A DNA stretch of 64,000 bases, taken from NCBI RefSeq assembly GCF_049243985.1, contig NC_135384.1, positions 11,590,501 through 11,654,500 on the forward strand. The letters are read 5' to 3'. Below are positions 33,324-43,594 of the stretch, piece after piece. This DNA comes from Paroedura picta (lineage: Eukaryota > Chordata > Lepidosauria > Squamata > Gekkonidae). The notes below the pieces were generated by a model, which saw only the letters and a program-made list of their open reading frames with translations, had not been told where the DNA came from and did not search any database. The position numbers were made by a program, and so were the translations under genes. Numbering within the stretch: position 1 is the first letter of the stretch; the number at the start of each line of letters is the position of its first letter.

Positions 33324-33790
33324 ACATAAGGTGATGTTCAGTCGTCTCTGACCCTCAGCGATTCTATAGGAAAGTCTTCGCCATGCGCCCGTCTCTGACG
33401 GCTTCTTTAAGTTGGTTCATGGTCATCCCTGTATGGGCTTTGATCGTGTCAACCCAGTGGATCCGTTGGCGACCACGTTTCCTTTTACCGCTGACCATGC
33501 CGAGCATTAATGAGTTTTCCAGTGAGTTTGATTGCATGATATATCCAAAGTAAGTGAGCTTTAGCCGTAATATCTTGCCTTCTAATGACATAATTGTTTT
33601 GCTCCTCTTTAAAACTATCTTGCTGGCAACTTTGGCTGGCCACAGGATTCGCAGCATTCGTCTCCAGCACCATAATTCAAAAGCATCTAAGGGTAATTGG
33701 CTCGTTAAGTAGCAAATGGCAGTTTTTTGGGGATGCAGTTTGCTAATGTGCAAGTGGCCGTGACTGAAGAGGAAAAAGCCAAAGAGCAAT
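33324..33790 (-). repeat. Bov-B/RTE LINE 3' end
   Basis: The minus strand translates to LDAFELWCWRRMLRILW, LEGKILRLKLTYFGYIMQ, KRKRGRQRIHWVDTIKAHTG and MNQLKEAVRDG. This is the conserved C-terminus of the Bov-B reverse transcriptase, followed by the Bov-B 3' UTR phrase GAAGACTTTCCTATAGAATC. The frame is open over this stretch but the 5' bulk of the LINE is absent. Confidence 0.9.
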
Positions 33791-34761
33791 ATCTTTATAC
33801 ATTCTGCCCCCCCCCAACCCCAAAGGTATGCCTAGATTAGAATTTGCAGAACAATAAAGATTTGCCAAACTTTGTCCTCGTCTCTCCGTTTTCTTTCTGC
33901 CGCCTTGAGGAGAAAGAGTGGGCATGTATTATGTATTATGAATGTATTATGTCTTACTTTAAAGCATGATCTCTGCCTCTGTTTTCTCCAGCAGTGGATC
34001 CTTTTGCACGTTCCCTCCTTATATTGTACTTTTCTATGCTATTAAAGGCTTGTTGTTGTTAGTGAGTGGGCACCCTTTTTCCGGTTATTAACCCCTAGGG
34101 AAATGCCAACCCTTCTTTTGATGGACAGGACTAAAATGATTCCTTAGCACTTCCACACCAGCAAAAAGAAAATTCTGTTCTCTGCAACACCAACAGAACT
34201 GCCCGCAAGTCCCTTTCTTCCTCCTGGCAGTATGGATGCAAGGGTGCCTGGGGCTACTGAATCCATGACAGGGATTCTGCCCTGGAATGAAAATATCGCC
34301 TCTTTTACTACGAATGAAGAAAGGGTTTCTGACTTTCCAGGGCTGCTGTTGTGCCTTCCTGGCTGGCAGTGCAGGAGAGCAGCCAAAGGACTGTTGTGTA
34401 ACACAGTCAAAGTGTTTTCATAATCTCTTGTCACCAATGCTGGGAATCTGCTCTCGCGCCTCAGTCCTACGGCCCGCTGGACCAAGCCCAGCAGGATAGG
34501 CTTGTCCCCAAGATGCCATTCTGTTGGGACAGCTTTGCGGGTCATCTGGGTCCTCTCCTCGCTGAATGACATCGGGACTGTTTTGTCAGGATTCTTTGCT
34601 CGGGGCAGAAGCCAGGGGCTGCTGACTCCTGCTGGCTGGAATGAACACACAGCTACGGCAGCAGAAAGGACTGGAGTCCTCCAGCATCTTCCATCCCTTC
34701 ACAGGCTAGTCTTTTCCATATGCATCTGCAGAAGGGCCTTTAAGACCAGTTCCTGTAAAGC
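33791..34761. other. Intergenic, nothing recognised
   Basis: An open frame of 168 codons on the minus strand near 34.1-34.65 kb has no domain motif or bordering splice support, so I do not call it a gene. Confidence 0.45.
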
Positions 34762-34790
34762 AGGGGTAGTCAACCTGTGGTCCTCCAATT
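34762..34790. mobile_element. hAT MITE fragment ('CAGGGGTAGTCAAC' family)
   Basis: Only one terminus, CAGGGGTAGTCAACCTGTGG plus a few bases, is present. Confidence 0.7.
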
Positions 34791-34868
34791 AAGCTGTAGA
34801 GTGCGGAAGAAGGGAAATATAGTGCTCGGCTTTTTTTTCTTGGTTTAACAAATCCCTAGAATATTCAA

Positions 34869-35156
34869 GAGCCTCTTGTGGCGCAGAGTGGTAAGGCAGC
34901 GATATGCTGTCTGAATCTGTCTGCCCATGAGGTTGGGAGTTCAATCCCAGCAGCCGGCTCAAGGTTGACTCAGCCTTCCATCCTTCCGAGGTCGGTAAAA
35001 TGAGTACCCAGCTTGCTGGGGGGTAAATGGTGATGACTGGGGAAGGCACTGGCAAACCACCCCGTATTGAGTCTGCCAAGAAAACGCTAGAGGGCGTCAC
35101 CCCAAGGGTCAGACATGACTCGGTGCTTGCACAGGGGATACCTTTACCTTTACCTT
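34869..35156 (+). repeat. Sauria-type tRNA-derived SINE with 12-bp TSD
   Basis: The head GTGGCGCAGAGTGGTAAGGC holds an A box and GGGAGTTCAATCCC a B box. The 3' tail is (ACCTTT)n. TAGAATATTCAA flanks it at 34857-34868 and 35157-35168, so the insertion is intact. The name is by recalled resemblance to squamate SINEs. Confidence 0.9.
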
Positions 35157-35212
35157 TAGAATATTCAAAAGACTCCAAGATAATTCCAGCAGCTATGTTT
35201 CCATTCAGAATT

Positions 35213-35420
35213 AGAATCACACAGAACTGGAAGAGCCAGAAAATGCCATCCAGTCCGGCCTCCTTCCCCCCCTTCTCAAAGACTTAAAAAATCACACTCC
35301 TGACAGGCGCTCATCCTATCTCTTCCTAAAAACTTCCAACAGAGACTCCACCACCCTCCGAGCATATTTCATCGATGAACAGACCTCACTGTCAAAAAAT
35401 GTTTTCTAATATTCAAGACA
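35213..35420 (-). repeat. CR1 LINE 3' end, old
   Basis: The AGAACTGGAAGAGCCAGAAA and CATCCAGTCCGGCCTCC segments and the CAACAGAGACTCCACCACCC region follow the CR1 3' UTR layout, with much divergence. Confidence 0.6.
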
Positions 35421-35459
35421 ACATCCAGAGCTAACTTTGAAGATAATGCTATCATATAT

Positions 35460-35698
35460 AACAATGTATGTAGGCTTCTTTAAGATAACCAACGACAGGT
35501 GTGAAGAAGGCTATGGGGCTGGTGAGAGGAGTAAGTACAGCTAGAACCCTGAGTTACAAATAGCAGACCCGCCATGAGATGCTGCATAAGGAAGCCACAG
35601 CTTTCAGTTTGCAAGGTGGCAGCAAGGCTGTTGATGGCATGTTTTGGAGGGTGTAATTCCTAGGGTCCCTCAAAGTCAGAGGCGACTCAACAGCACTC
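35460..35698 (+). repeat. Bov-B/RTE-like 3' end
   Basis: AGCAAGGCTGTTGATGGCAT, GTTTTGGAGG and GGCGACTCAACAGCACTCAA, then ACACAC, match the RTE/Bov-B terminal region that is common in lizards. Confidence 0.65.
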
Positions 35699-35765
35699 AA
35701 TACACACCCCACTTTTAATAAATAATCTGTTTTTCGCTGCTGGTTCTATTTCACTAGAAACAAAA

Positions 35766-35824
35766 TGACGTCACCCAGGCCATCGAAGCTTTCAGGCTCT
35801 GACGTCACCCGCCCAGTGACGTCA
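35766..35824 (+). promoter_or_regulatory. Cluster of three perfect CRE palindromes
   Basis: TGACGTCA occurs at 35766-35773, 35800-35807 and 35817-35824. The full palindrome is the high-affinity CREB/ATF site. The spacings are 26 and 9 bp. The cluster lies about 200 bp upstream of the ZNF628 promoter core and may be functional. Confidence 0.7.
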
Positions 35825-35984
35825 CCACCTGCCAACGACAACTTCCCTGCAGTCCTACTTCTCAGTCTGATAACCTCAATATGCAGCCAATCCCAAAAGC
35901 AGGACACAAAAGTAACCACCGCAGGAAAAAGAAAACCTCCCTCCTCCAATACGGCTGTCTCAGCTCCGGTGCGGAGAAGAAAGT

Positions 35985-36360
35985 AGTCACGTGGCGCGAC
36001 TCTTAAGGCGGAGAGAGCCCCCAAACTACAGCTCCCGAGATGCTCCGCGCGACCAATGGGAGAAGCGTCACGGGGAGGGGCCCGCTGGTTGGACCAGGCC
36101 GTTAGTGTGAGCGAGGTAAAGGTTGGGTGTCTCGCGCCGCCGGCCGTTGGGAGGGTAGCGTGCGGGCCCCTCCCCCCACAGCCCCCCGGCCCCCTCCCCC
36201 CAACCCCCTGCTGGGGCGAAGCGGCGCGAAGGGCCTTCAGGCCAGGTGAGAGAACGAGGCCGGGGGGAGGAGAGGGGAAGGGACGGCGCGCGGGGCCGAG
36301 CGGCGGGGAAGGGGGAGGGGCGGCGGAGCGCGGCTCCTTAAAGGGGAAGGGCGACACTTA
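35985..36360 (+). promoter_or_regulatory. ZNF628: ZNF628 CpG-island promoter and non-coding first exon
   Basis: The order is: an E-box CACGTG at 35988-35993; a ZNF143-type module AACTACAGCTCCCGAGATGC from 36024 extending to GCGCG near 36051; and a CCAAT box at 36053-36057. The sequence is CpG-rich and lacks a TATA box. Two good donors follow, GCGAG|GTAAAG (exon end 36115) and GCCAG|GTGAGA (exon end 36245), either of which could end a 5' non-coding exon spliced to the acceptor at 39029. Binding is inferred from motif match only. Confidence 0.7.
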
Positions 36361-36989
36361 AAGGGGCAGGCCCAGGAAGGGGGTTTTTGTCCGCCGACAG
36401 AAAAGACCGTCTCTCTTGCTTCAGAGTGGGGAAATAGTGAAGCCTTAAAAAAAGACAGGAAGGGAAGGAAGTTTTTTTTTTTTCCCCCTGCGGCCACAGT
36501 GAAGAGAAGGGGCGGGAGGGGAGGGGGGATAGTGGTCTGAGCAGGGAACTCTGCACATGCTCAGGACAGCTGTCGTCGTGAGGCCTTGTTCTGCTGAGGC
36601 CAGGCTCAGATTGGACCTGGGAGAGGGAAGTGGGAAAGATTTCTCATAGAGGGAGCTCATCCCCCCCCCCCAGGCCCCATGCAGCAGGGCTTGTATCAGG
36701 GAAGCCACTGTGGATCCTTTCCATAGCAGCCCTGGCCCACCTCACAGGACTGTTTTAATGGGGAGGGAAAGGATAATTGGGTACATGTACTTGCTTCTGA
36801 ACTCCCTGTCAGGTTTTTCTTTTGGAGGTGTGGGGGGAATGAAACTATGGAAAGATGTTGCTCACTTCTATTCAACGCCCTATGCTTTGTGGCCTGTCTG
36901 GCCAAGGGCATATGAGCATGCTCAGTGCCACCTGCTGCAAGGAAATTCCCTGACCGTAGTGAGTCAGTACATGTACAGAAGTCTCTACA
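36361..36989. other. ZNF628 5' intron, nothing recognised
   Basis: The start is GC-rich and extends the CpG island. A poly-T stretch lies near 36.48 kb and a poly-C run near 36.66 kb. Confidence 0.5.
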
Positions 36990-37200
36990 CGTAGGAGGAC
37001 TCTAAACTGGAGAACCAGGTTCAGTTCCCCACTCCTGCACATGCAGCCAGCTGGGTGACCTTGGGCTGATTACAGTCCTGTCAGAGGTCTCTCTGCCCCA
37101 CCTAGGGAACAGGGTGTCTGTTGTGTGTGTGTGGGGGAAGGTGCTTGTAACCTGCCACTGTGGGACTCCTTCAGACAATGATAAATAAAAACCAGCTCTT
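36990..37200 (+). repeat. tRNA-derived squamate SINE
   Basis: GACTCTAAACTGGAGAACCA, GGTTCAGTTCCCCACTCCTG (B box) and CAGGGTGTCTGTTGTG, with the AACCAGCTCTTCT tail, identify it. Confidence 0.75.
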
Positions 37201-37223
37201 CTCCCCAAGATGGGATGTTCCAA

Positions 37224-38117
37224 ATTCAAGGTATATGAGCTTTCGTGTGCACGCACACTTCCTCAGATACAATGCAATGGAACGGAAGTAATCAGTCCAT
37301 ACTTATAGGCAGAATTTGAGAGTAAATTAACATACAGCAGAATGAAAACGGTTAACAGATTTCAGAGATACATGGGGAAAAACAGCATTTTGGATAAATA
37401 TGTATGCTAATTTTATTTGTTTGTTTGTTTATAGTTCTATACCACCCATTTCTTTGCAGCTCTGGGCGGTTTACACTGAACATTATATAACTTAAATGGG
37501 ACATTGTACAGACTATAACATCAAAACAACTTTCAATAAAGCATCAAAAGATTACAAAACCACATTTATAATATAAATAACAATTAACAGTAACATTCTT
37601 TCCCATGCAATTCAATCTCAAGTGAATACAAACAAATCCAAGTTGCTGGTTTTTCCTATTTATCTCTGGAATCTGTTAACCATTTTTAATTATGCTGTTT
37701 GCAAAATTTACTCTTACACTTTGCCTATAAGTAAGGTAAAGGTAAAGGTAAAGGTATCCCCTGTGCAAGCACCGAGTCATGTCTGACCCTTGGAGTGACG
37801 CCCTCTAGCGTTTTCTTGGCAGACTCAATACGGGGTGGTTTGCCAGTGCCTTCCCCAGTCATCACCGTTTACCCCCCAGCAAGCTGGGTACTCATTTTAC
37901 CGACCTCGGAAGGATGGAAGGCTGAGTCAACCTTGAGCCGGCTGCTGGGATCGAACTCCCAACCTCATGGGCAGACAGATTCAGACAGCATATCGCTGCC
38001 TTACCACTCTGCGCCACAAGAGGCTCGTTTGCCTATAAGTATGGACTGATTACTTCCATTCCATGACATTGTATCTGAGGGAGTGTGCGTGCACACGAAA
38101 GCTCATATCCCTTGAAT
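37224..38117. repeat. Large inverted repeat, one arm split by a SINE
   Basis: The left arm, 37224-37392, pairs with the right arm, 37638-37733 plus 38042-38117, over roughly 170 bp with scattered mismatches. Examples are GAGCTTTCGTGTGCACGCAC against GTGCGTGCACACGAAAGCTC, and GGAAGTAATCAGTCCATAC against GTATGGACTGATTACTTCC. The spacer of about 245 bp carries a TTTG repeat and an unclassified AT-rich repeat. Confidence 0.85.
37734..38028 (-). repeat. Sauria-type SINE with 13-bp TSD
   Basis: It is the same family as the 34.87 kb copy, reversed, with tail (GGTAAA)n on the left and GCCACAAGAGGCTC on the right. TTGCCTATAAGTA flanks it at 37721-37733 and 38029-38041. It landed inside the right arm of the inverted repeat. 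Confidence 0.93.
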
Positions 38118-39029
38118 AAAACTTAATTGGTCTTGAAAGGTATCATTGACACAAAGGTGTCATTGTTTTGCAGCTTCAGACCAATACGGCTGCTCACTTG
38201 AGTCTGTCTAATCAACTTTTTAAAATCAACATCTGGACAGCAGTGTAGATGGGCATTTGCAGCATGGCATGGCATTTAAACTTTGCCAATTCTCAGTCTA
38301 CGGCAGCATGAAGATTTTAACCATAGTATTTCTCCCGTTCCTAAATGCAGTCCAGTTTTGTGAAAATCTTTTTGAAATAATGTTTGTTATTGCTGATTAT
38401 AGAACTTGATTTATGTCTCATCACTGGCTCCCATTATTCCCATGGCTAGAAATGGAACTGAAGCTGAGAGATTGTGACTTGGTCAAGATCATCCATAAGT
38501 TCATGGCCAAATTGCTACTTCGTCCCCCTCAGCAGAGGTGTGCATGCTCAGTGGTCTCAACATCAAGCAGTGCCTTCCACATGTAGAACAGCCATTGCTA
38601 CAGAGGAAATGTTCAAATCCTCTTCCATTACAGTGCAGACACCATTGGGGTCAATTCAGATATTCAGCTGCAAGTCACTGAGTGACATGTCACCATGATT
38701 ATATGAGGATTAGTGATTCACCACTTTTTCTTTTATGACAGGGAGGTGATGAACAGGAATCTTTATCACCACATTTCAGTATGCAGAAGCATTGGTGGCT
38801 AATGTCCCTAGTGTGAAAAGCAACTTTTTTTTTTGAGACATGCTAATTTTTTAAGCTTATTGAGTAATTTGCTCAAATTCCTTCTCATGTAAAAATGAGG
38901 TAGTGGTCTCCTAACTCTGTAACTGATGAGGGAATCAGGCCTTAAACCTCATCTGCTGAAGAAACGGTATGAGGACAAAAGTGGTAGAAGCTGTTTGAGT
39001 GTCACACACTCTCTCTTTGTCTCCAGCAG
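38118..39029. other. ZNF628 5' intron end, with acceptor
   Basis: No gene is seen in it. A lizard repeat fragment (CAGCTTCAGACCAATACGGC) lies near 38.17-38.20 kb. The region closes with a pyrimidine tract and CTCCAGCAG, ending at 39029. Confidence 0.55.
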
Positions 39030-39044
39030 GTGAAGTCTGGTGCC

Positions 39045-42000
39045 ATGGTGGGAGCCCAGCAGATAGAGATGCAGGCCGCGGCAGTGCCGGTTGTGGCCCC
39101 GGCAGGGGGCAGCGCTGGTGGGAGCAGCAGCGATCACCAGTATGAATGCCTGGAATGTGGCAAGGTGTTCAAGTGGTCTTCACGGCTCATCCACCACCAG
39201 AGGACTCATACGGGCGAGCGGCCTTACAAGTGCTCCGAGTGCCCCAAGGCCTTCAAGGGGTCATCGGCCTTGCTCTACCACCAGCGCGGGCACACGGGCG
39301 AGCGACCTTACAAGTGCGGCGAATGCGGCAAAGCGTTCAAACGTTCCTCATTGCTCCAGATCCACCAGAGCGTGCACACTGGCTTGCGCGCCTTCAAGTG
39401 TGCTCAGTGCGGCCTGGCCTTTAAGTGGTCCTCCCACTACCAGTACCACCTGCGCCAGCACACCGGGGAACGCCCCTACCCCTGCCCGGCGTGCGACAAG
39501 GCCTTTAAGAACTCCTCCAGCCTACGGCGGCACCGCCATACCCACACGGGAGAACGCCCTTACGTCTGCCCCGTCTGCGGCAAAGCCTTCACGCAGTCCA
39601 CCAACCTGCGGCAGCACCAGCGCGTGCACACCGGCGAGAGGCCCTACCGGTGCCAGGACTGCGGAAAGGCCTTTACTCACTCTTCGAATCTGGCGCTCCA
39701 CTGCCGATCGGCGCACGCCGCCCGCCCTGCCCACACCTGTGTCATCTGCGGCAAAGCCTTTGCCTCGGACGCCTACCTGCAGCGTCACTTGGAGACCCAC
39801 GCCGATGTCGCCCCTCCAGCGCAGCTTTTCCTCGAGGAATCGACGGCCACTGTCGAGATGCTCTTCCGGTGCAGCGTCTGCCACCTCACCTTTCCCCTTC
39901 AGGAGCAGCTGCTGACCCACCAGGAAGTGCACCTGGCCCCGCCCGAGCCGCCACCTCTCCCCCCTCCGCCCGTGCAGGAGGAGGTGACGGCAACGTGCGT
40001 GGCGTCCCCCGTGCCCCCGTTGGCTTGCTCGGTGTGCAGCAAGACTTTCAAGAGCGCGGCGGGCTTGGCGCGGCACCAGCAGAGCCAGCACTCTTCCGAT
40101 CGCACCTACACCTGCGCAGTGTGCGAGCGCTCTTTCCCGGCGCTGGCCAGCCTGCTGGGCCACCAGCGTTCCCACCCCCCAGCGGAGCACCGGCTGGAAG
40201 AGGCCGAGGTGACGTGCCCGGCACAGGCCGAGCCGGCGCCTGCCGCCGCAGTGACCACGCCCCCTCCCCCCGAGCGGCCCTACGTTTGCGGGGAATGCGG
40301 GAAGGCTTTCAAGGGCTCCTCCGGGCTGCGCTATCACCTGCGCGACCACACCGGGGAACGCCCGTATGCCTGCGGGGAGTGCGGGAAAGCCTTCAAGCGC
40401 TCTTCCTTGCTGCGGATTCACCAGCGGGTTCACACGGGGCTCCGTGCCTTCACCTGCCCCACATGTGGGCTGGCATTCAAGTGGGCCTCTCATTACCAGT
40501 ACCATTTGCGGCAGCACACGGGGGAGCGCCCCTACGCTTGCCAGGACTGCGGGAAAGCCTTTAAGAACACCTCGTGCCTGCGCCGGCACCAGCAGCTGCA
40601 CACCGGGGAGCGCCCCTTTGCCTGCCAGACCTGCGGCAAGGCGTTCACCCAGACGTCCAACCTGCGGCAGCACCAGCGAGTCCACACCGGCGAAAGGCCC
40701 TATCGTTGCCGGGACTGCGGGAAGGCCTTCACCCACTCCTCCAACCTGGCGCTGCACCGACGGACTCATTCGCGGGAGCGTCCCTTCCAGTGCCCGGTGT
40801 GCTCCAAGGCCTTCGTCATGGCCTCGTACTTGCAGCGCCACTTGCGCACCCACAACAGCCCGGAGACGCCCGCCCGCCCGGCTGCCCCCTCGCCCGCTGC
40901 CACTCAGGAGGTGCAAATCATGCCCAACCTGCAGGCCACGCTGAACGTGGAGGTGAGCGGCAGCCCAGCCCCAGCTGGCCCTTCCAACACGCAGACTTTC
41001 CTGCTGGTGCAGACGGCGCAGGGCCTGCAACTCATCCCCAGTGTGCAGCAGCCGCCGCAGCAGCAGCAACTGCCACCGCCCCCCCAAAACTCACCCCCCA
41101 AACTGATCCTGCTGCCCAGCCCCCAAGTGGTACCCGCAGCGCCTGCGGCTCCGGCCACCTTTACCCTCTTGCCAAGCACCCCTGTCACCCCAAGCAAGCC
41201 TGGCCCAGCCCGGCAAAGCAAAAGCAAGAAGCCTGTTCCACTGCCACCGCCACCACCCCCGGTGTCTGGTGGCCAGAACATCATTTTGATGCCCAGCAGC
41301 ACTGGGCCCAGCATGCAGCCTCTCTCTAATGTGCACATCCAGAGGACTTCGGGGTTGCAGGCAGGCGGACAGAACGTTATTGTCCTCCAGAGTTTGCCCG
41401 AGCAGCAAACGGGTACGGTGCAGATCCAGGCCATGCCGACTGTCGCCCCTTCGACAGGCACGCTCCAGATCCAAGCCCTACAGCCCTCTCAGCAGCTCCA
41501 GAGCCTGCCTGCTGCCCCGCAAGGCAGCACTCTGCAAATCCAGGCCCTGCCTGCTGCCCAGCAGACGGGGACGATCCAGATCCAAGCCCTCCCGCATTCT
41601 CAACAGACTGGCTTCCTGCAGATCCAAAGCCTGCCGCTCCCCCAGAACACTGTCCAGATACAAAGTCTGCCCACTTCCCAGCCGACGGGCGCTGTGCAGA
41701 TTCAGAACCTGTCCAGCTGCCCGGCGACAGGCACGATGCAGTTCCAAACACTTCAGCCTTCTCAGAAGGTGAACACAGTGCAATTCCAGGCTGTCTCGTC
41801 GTCCCAGCAGATGGGGACCCTGCAGATCCAAACCCTCAAGCCTGCCCAGCAAATGGGCCCGCTTCAACTGCAGGCCTTGCCGTCTGCTCAGCAGACCAGC
41901 CCCCTGCAGATCCAAAGCCTGTCCCCCTCCAGCCAATCCGTGACCGGGGTTGAAATCCAGGGCCTCTCCCCTTCCCAGCAGCTGGACGGCACCATTCAGC

Positions 42001-42668
42001 TCCAGGGCTTGGTGTCCTCCCAGGAAGAGCAGCAGCTCCAGTCTTCTGAGGAGATAGCGAGCATCCAGCTTCAGACTCTGAGCCAACCTCAGGAGCTGAG
42101 TGAGGTGGAATCTGCTCTGTCCAGCTCCCACGAGCTCTCTGGGGTAGAGCTCCAGCAGGGATCCAGCGCCGAGGAGGAAAGCCAGAACTTGATTGTGGTG
42201 CAGAATTCTCCTGGGGATGAACTGCTGGGGCCAGGCAGTGAGGTGGAGAGCCTGGAGGGGGTGCAGGACATGCACTTTGAGACGCTGCAAACGGAGGAGG
42301 GGGTGCAGAATGTGTTGGTGCTGAGGGGCGCAGGGGGGGAGCAGACCCGCCTTTGTGTGCAGGAGGTGGAGAATATCCAGACAGTTCAAGAACTCCCTGG
42401 CCTCCAGCTGCAGGGTCCAGAGGGCGGCTCCGGGAGTGGACAGAACCTGCTGATCATCCGCAGTGCTCAAGGGGAACAGACCCTCCAAGTGCTGGAGAGC
42501 GTGCCGACGCTGCAGATTAACAGTCCGGAGAGCGCTCAGCCAGCCAGTGACGGTGGCAGCCCCTCTCAGATGGTGCAGCTTTTGCAAAGCCCAGGGGCCT
42601 CGCAGGGCCTGCCCTCCATCCAGATTGTGCAGACGGTCCCGAACATGCAGCTGGTACACACCTTCTGA
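39045..42668 (+). CDS. ZNF628: ZNF628, zinc finger protein 628 (1207 aa, single coding exon)
   Basis: The start is the ATG at 39045 in a GCCATGG context, 15 bases after the acceptor at 39029. Fingers 1-8 (residues about 33-256) form an unbroken array, three spaced fingers follow at about 274, 326 and 355, and fingers 12-18 (about 411-602) form a second array. Signature sequences are WSSRL, KGSSALLYHQRGH, HTGLRAF and FKWSSHYQYHLRQHTGERP, which match mammalian ZNF628. Fingers 12-18 repeat the order of fingers 2-8. The tail, about 603-1207, is proline-rich and then glutamine-rich, with about 15 hydrophobic-Q-I-Q units at about 792-1010, and looks like an activation region. It acts in the nucleus as a sequence-specific regulator by family. 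It is longer than the human protein (about 1059 aa) as I recall it. NAT14 and SSC5D lie downstream, as in mammals. Confidence 0.95.
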   Translation: MVGAQQIEMQAAAVPVVAPAGGSAGGSSSDHQYECLECGKVFKWSSRLIHHQRTHTGERPYKCSECPKAFKGSSALLYHQRGHTGERPYKCGECGKAFKRSSLLQIHQSVHTGLRAFKCAQCGLAFKWSSHYQYHLRQHTGERPYPCPACDKAFKNSSSLRRHRHTHTGERPYVCPVCGKAFTQSTNLRQHQRVHTGERPYRCQDCGKAFTHSSNLALHCRSAHAARPAHTCVICGKAFASDAYLQRHLETHADVAPPAQLFLEESTATVEMLFRCSVCHLTFPLQEQLLTHQEVHLAPPEPPPLPPPPVQEEVTATCVASPVPPLACSVCSKTFKSAAGLARHQQSQHSSDRTYTCAVCERSFPALASLLGHQRSHPPAEHRLEEAEVTCPAQAEPAPAAAVTTPPPPERPYVCGECGKAFKGSSGLRYHLRDHTGERPYACGECGKAFKRSSLLRIHQRVHTGLRAFTCPTCGLAFKWASHYQYHLRQHTGERPYACQDCGKAFKNTSCLRRHQQLHTGERPFACQTCGKAFTQTSNLRQHQRVHTGERPYRCRDCGKAFTHSSNLALHRRTHSRERPFQCPVCSKAFVMASYLQRHLRTHNSPETPARPAAPSPAATQEVQIMPNLQATLNVEVSGSPAPAGPSNTQTFLLVQTAQGLQLIPSVQQPPQQQQLPPPPQNSPPKLILLPSPQVVPAAPAAPATFTLLPSTPVTPSKPGPARQSKSKKPVPLPPPPPPVSGGQNIILMPSSTGPSMQPLSNVHIQRTSGLQAGGQNVIVLQSLPEQQTGTVQIQAMPTVAPSTGTLQIQALQPSQQLQSLPAAPQGSTLQIQALPAAQQTGTIQIQALPHSQQTGFLQIQSLPLPQNTVQIQSLPTSQPTGAVQIQNLSSCPATGTMQFQTLQPSQKVNTVQFQAVSSSQQMGTLQIQTLKPAQQMGPLQLQALPSAQQTSPLQIQSLSPSSQSVTGVEIQGLSPSQQLDGTIQLQGLVSSQEEQQLQSSEEIASIQLQTLSQPQELSEVESALSSSHELSGVELQQGSSAEEESQNLIVVQNSPGDELLGPGSEVESLEGVQDMHFETLQTEEGVQNVLVLRGAGGEQTRLCVQEVENIQTVQELPGLQLQGPEGGSGSGQNLLIIRSAQGEQTLQVLESVPTLQINSPESAQPASDGGSPSQMVQLLQSPGASQGLPSIQIVQTVPNMQLVHTF

Positions 42669-43594
42669 ACGTGGCCATCCCCACAACAGAGCGAGCGGGT
42701 TAACTGCGACCTGGGCCTGCAGTCATTTGCCCTGGGAATACAGGTGCGATGTGGGCCCCCCTGCAGCGGGTTCAGCTGGAAACCTGCCGGTTGTTGCCGT
42801 AGTTGCCAGGTAGGATGACTCCGGTCTGGGTGACTTGAAGACTCCCGGGTGGCGTTGTCTCCTGTACGTGTGGGCTTGGGTGTCCCACGACAATGCCTTG
42901 GTGTGCCAGCGAACCTGTGCTCACAGGTCCAAAGCACAGCCTTGACTCTCCCTTCCCCCTTCCCTGCTCACATGTAGGCTGCTGCTGCTGCTGCTTTTGA
43001 CCCTGCAGCCACAGTGATGACCTCTCCACCACCTTTCATGAGCACTTACACGTCCTTGCATGAGAAGAGGGGCTTGCTAGTCTAGTCCTTGGTTCTGTCA
43101 TAGACCCACACCTGTTCTCCTCTGTGCTTGAAATATTTTGATCTAGCCAGAACCAGGTTTGCACTGCCTGATGGTGAAAAGACAATGGAACTCTAAGGCA
43201 GCCAGGACTCCTGGGTTTTCTCCCCCTGCCTCACACAGGCAGTATGAGTGAAGGGCAGCAGTTGGATACTCGGCTTCTCTCCCTTCCACAGTATAACTTT
43301 GGATCTGAGTCTCCGTGGGGCAGCGTGGCCTGGGCTTCGTGGAACAGAAAAATCAGGGAAGCTCAGCTCTTCAGGTCTTCCTTTGGTTCTCGGCGCTATG
43401 GGGTGGGGATGCGATCAGAGCCCACCTTGTGACTGGTCATACATTGCATCTCTCAGCTTCACAGGCTTTTCCTCCTGGTCGGACCTGTCCAAACTCTTGT
43501 TCCTCAGAACCACATATCTTCCAGAGTGTACCCCAAGTTCCTGGTGCTAACACACATGCAAGAGGGTCATAGAAAAAGAAAAAAAGATAAATAA
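42669..43594 (+). other. ZNF628: ZNF628 3' UTR
   Basis: The stretch from the stop codon to the first AATAAA holds no other recognised feature. It is unique-looking sequence apart from short CTG runs near 42.98 kb. Confidence 0.6.
43589..43594 (+). terminator. ZNF628: Poly(A) signal of ZNF628
   Basis: AATAAA is followed within about 100 bases by a T/G-rich stretch (TGTTTTGTTTTGTTTT), a normal downstream element. Confidence 0.7.

Noticed and set aside
34144-34650. 168-codon minus-strand frame
   Set aside because: It has no recognisable family and no supporting splice sites, and lies in a repeat-rich intergenic stretch.
39522-42686. Long minus-strand frames and alternative plus frames over ZNF628
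   Set aside because: They are composition artefacts of the GC-rich repeated finger and glutamine-rich coding sequence.
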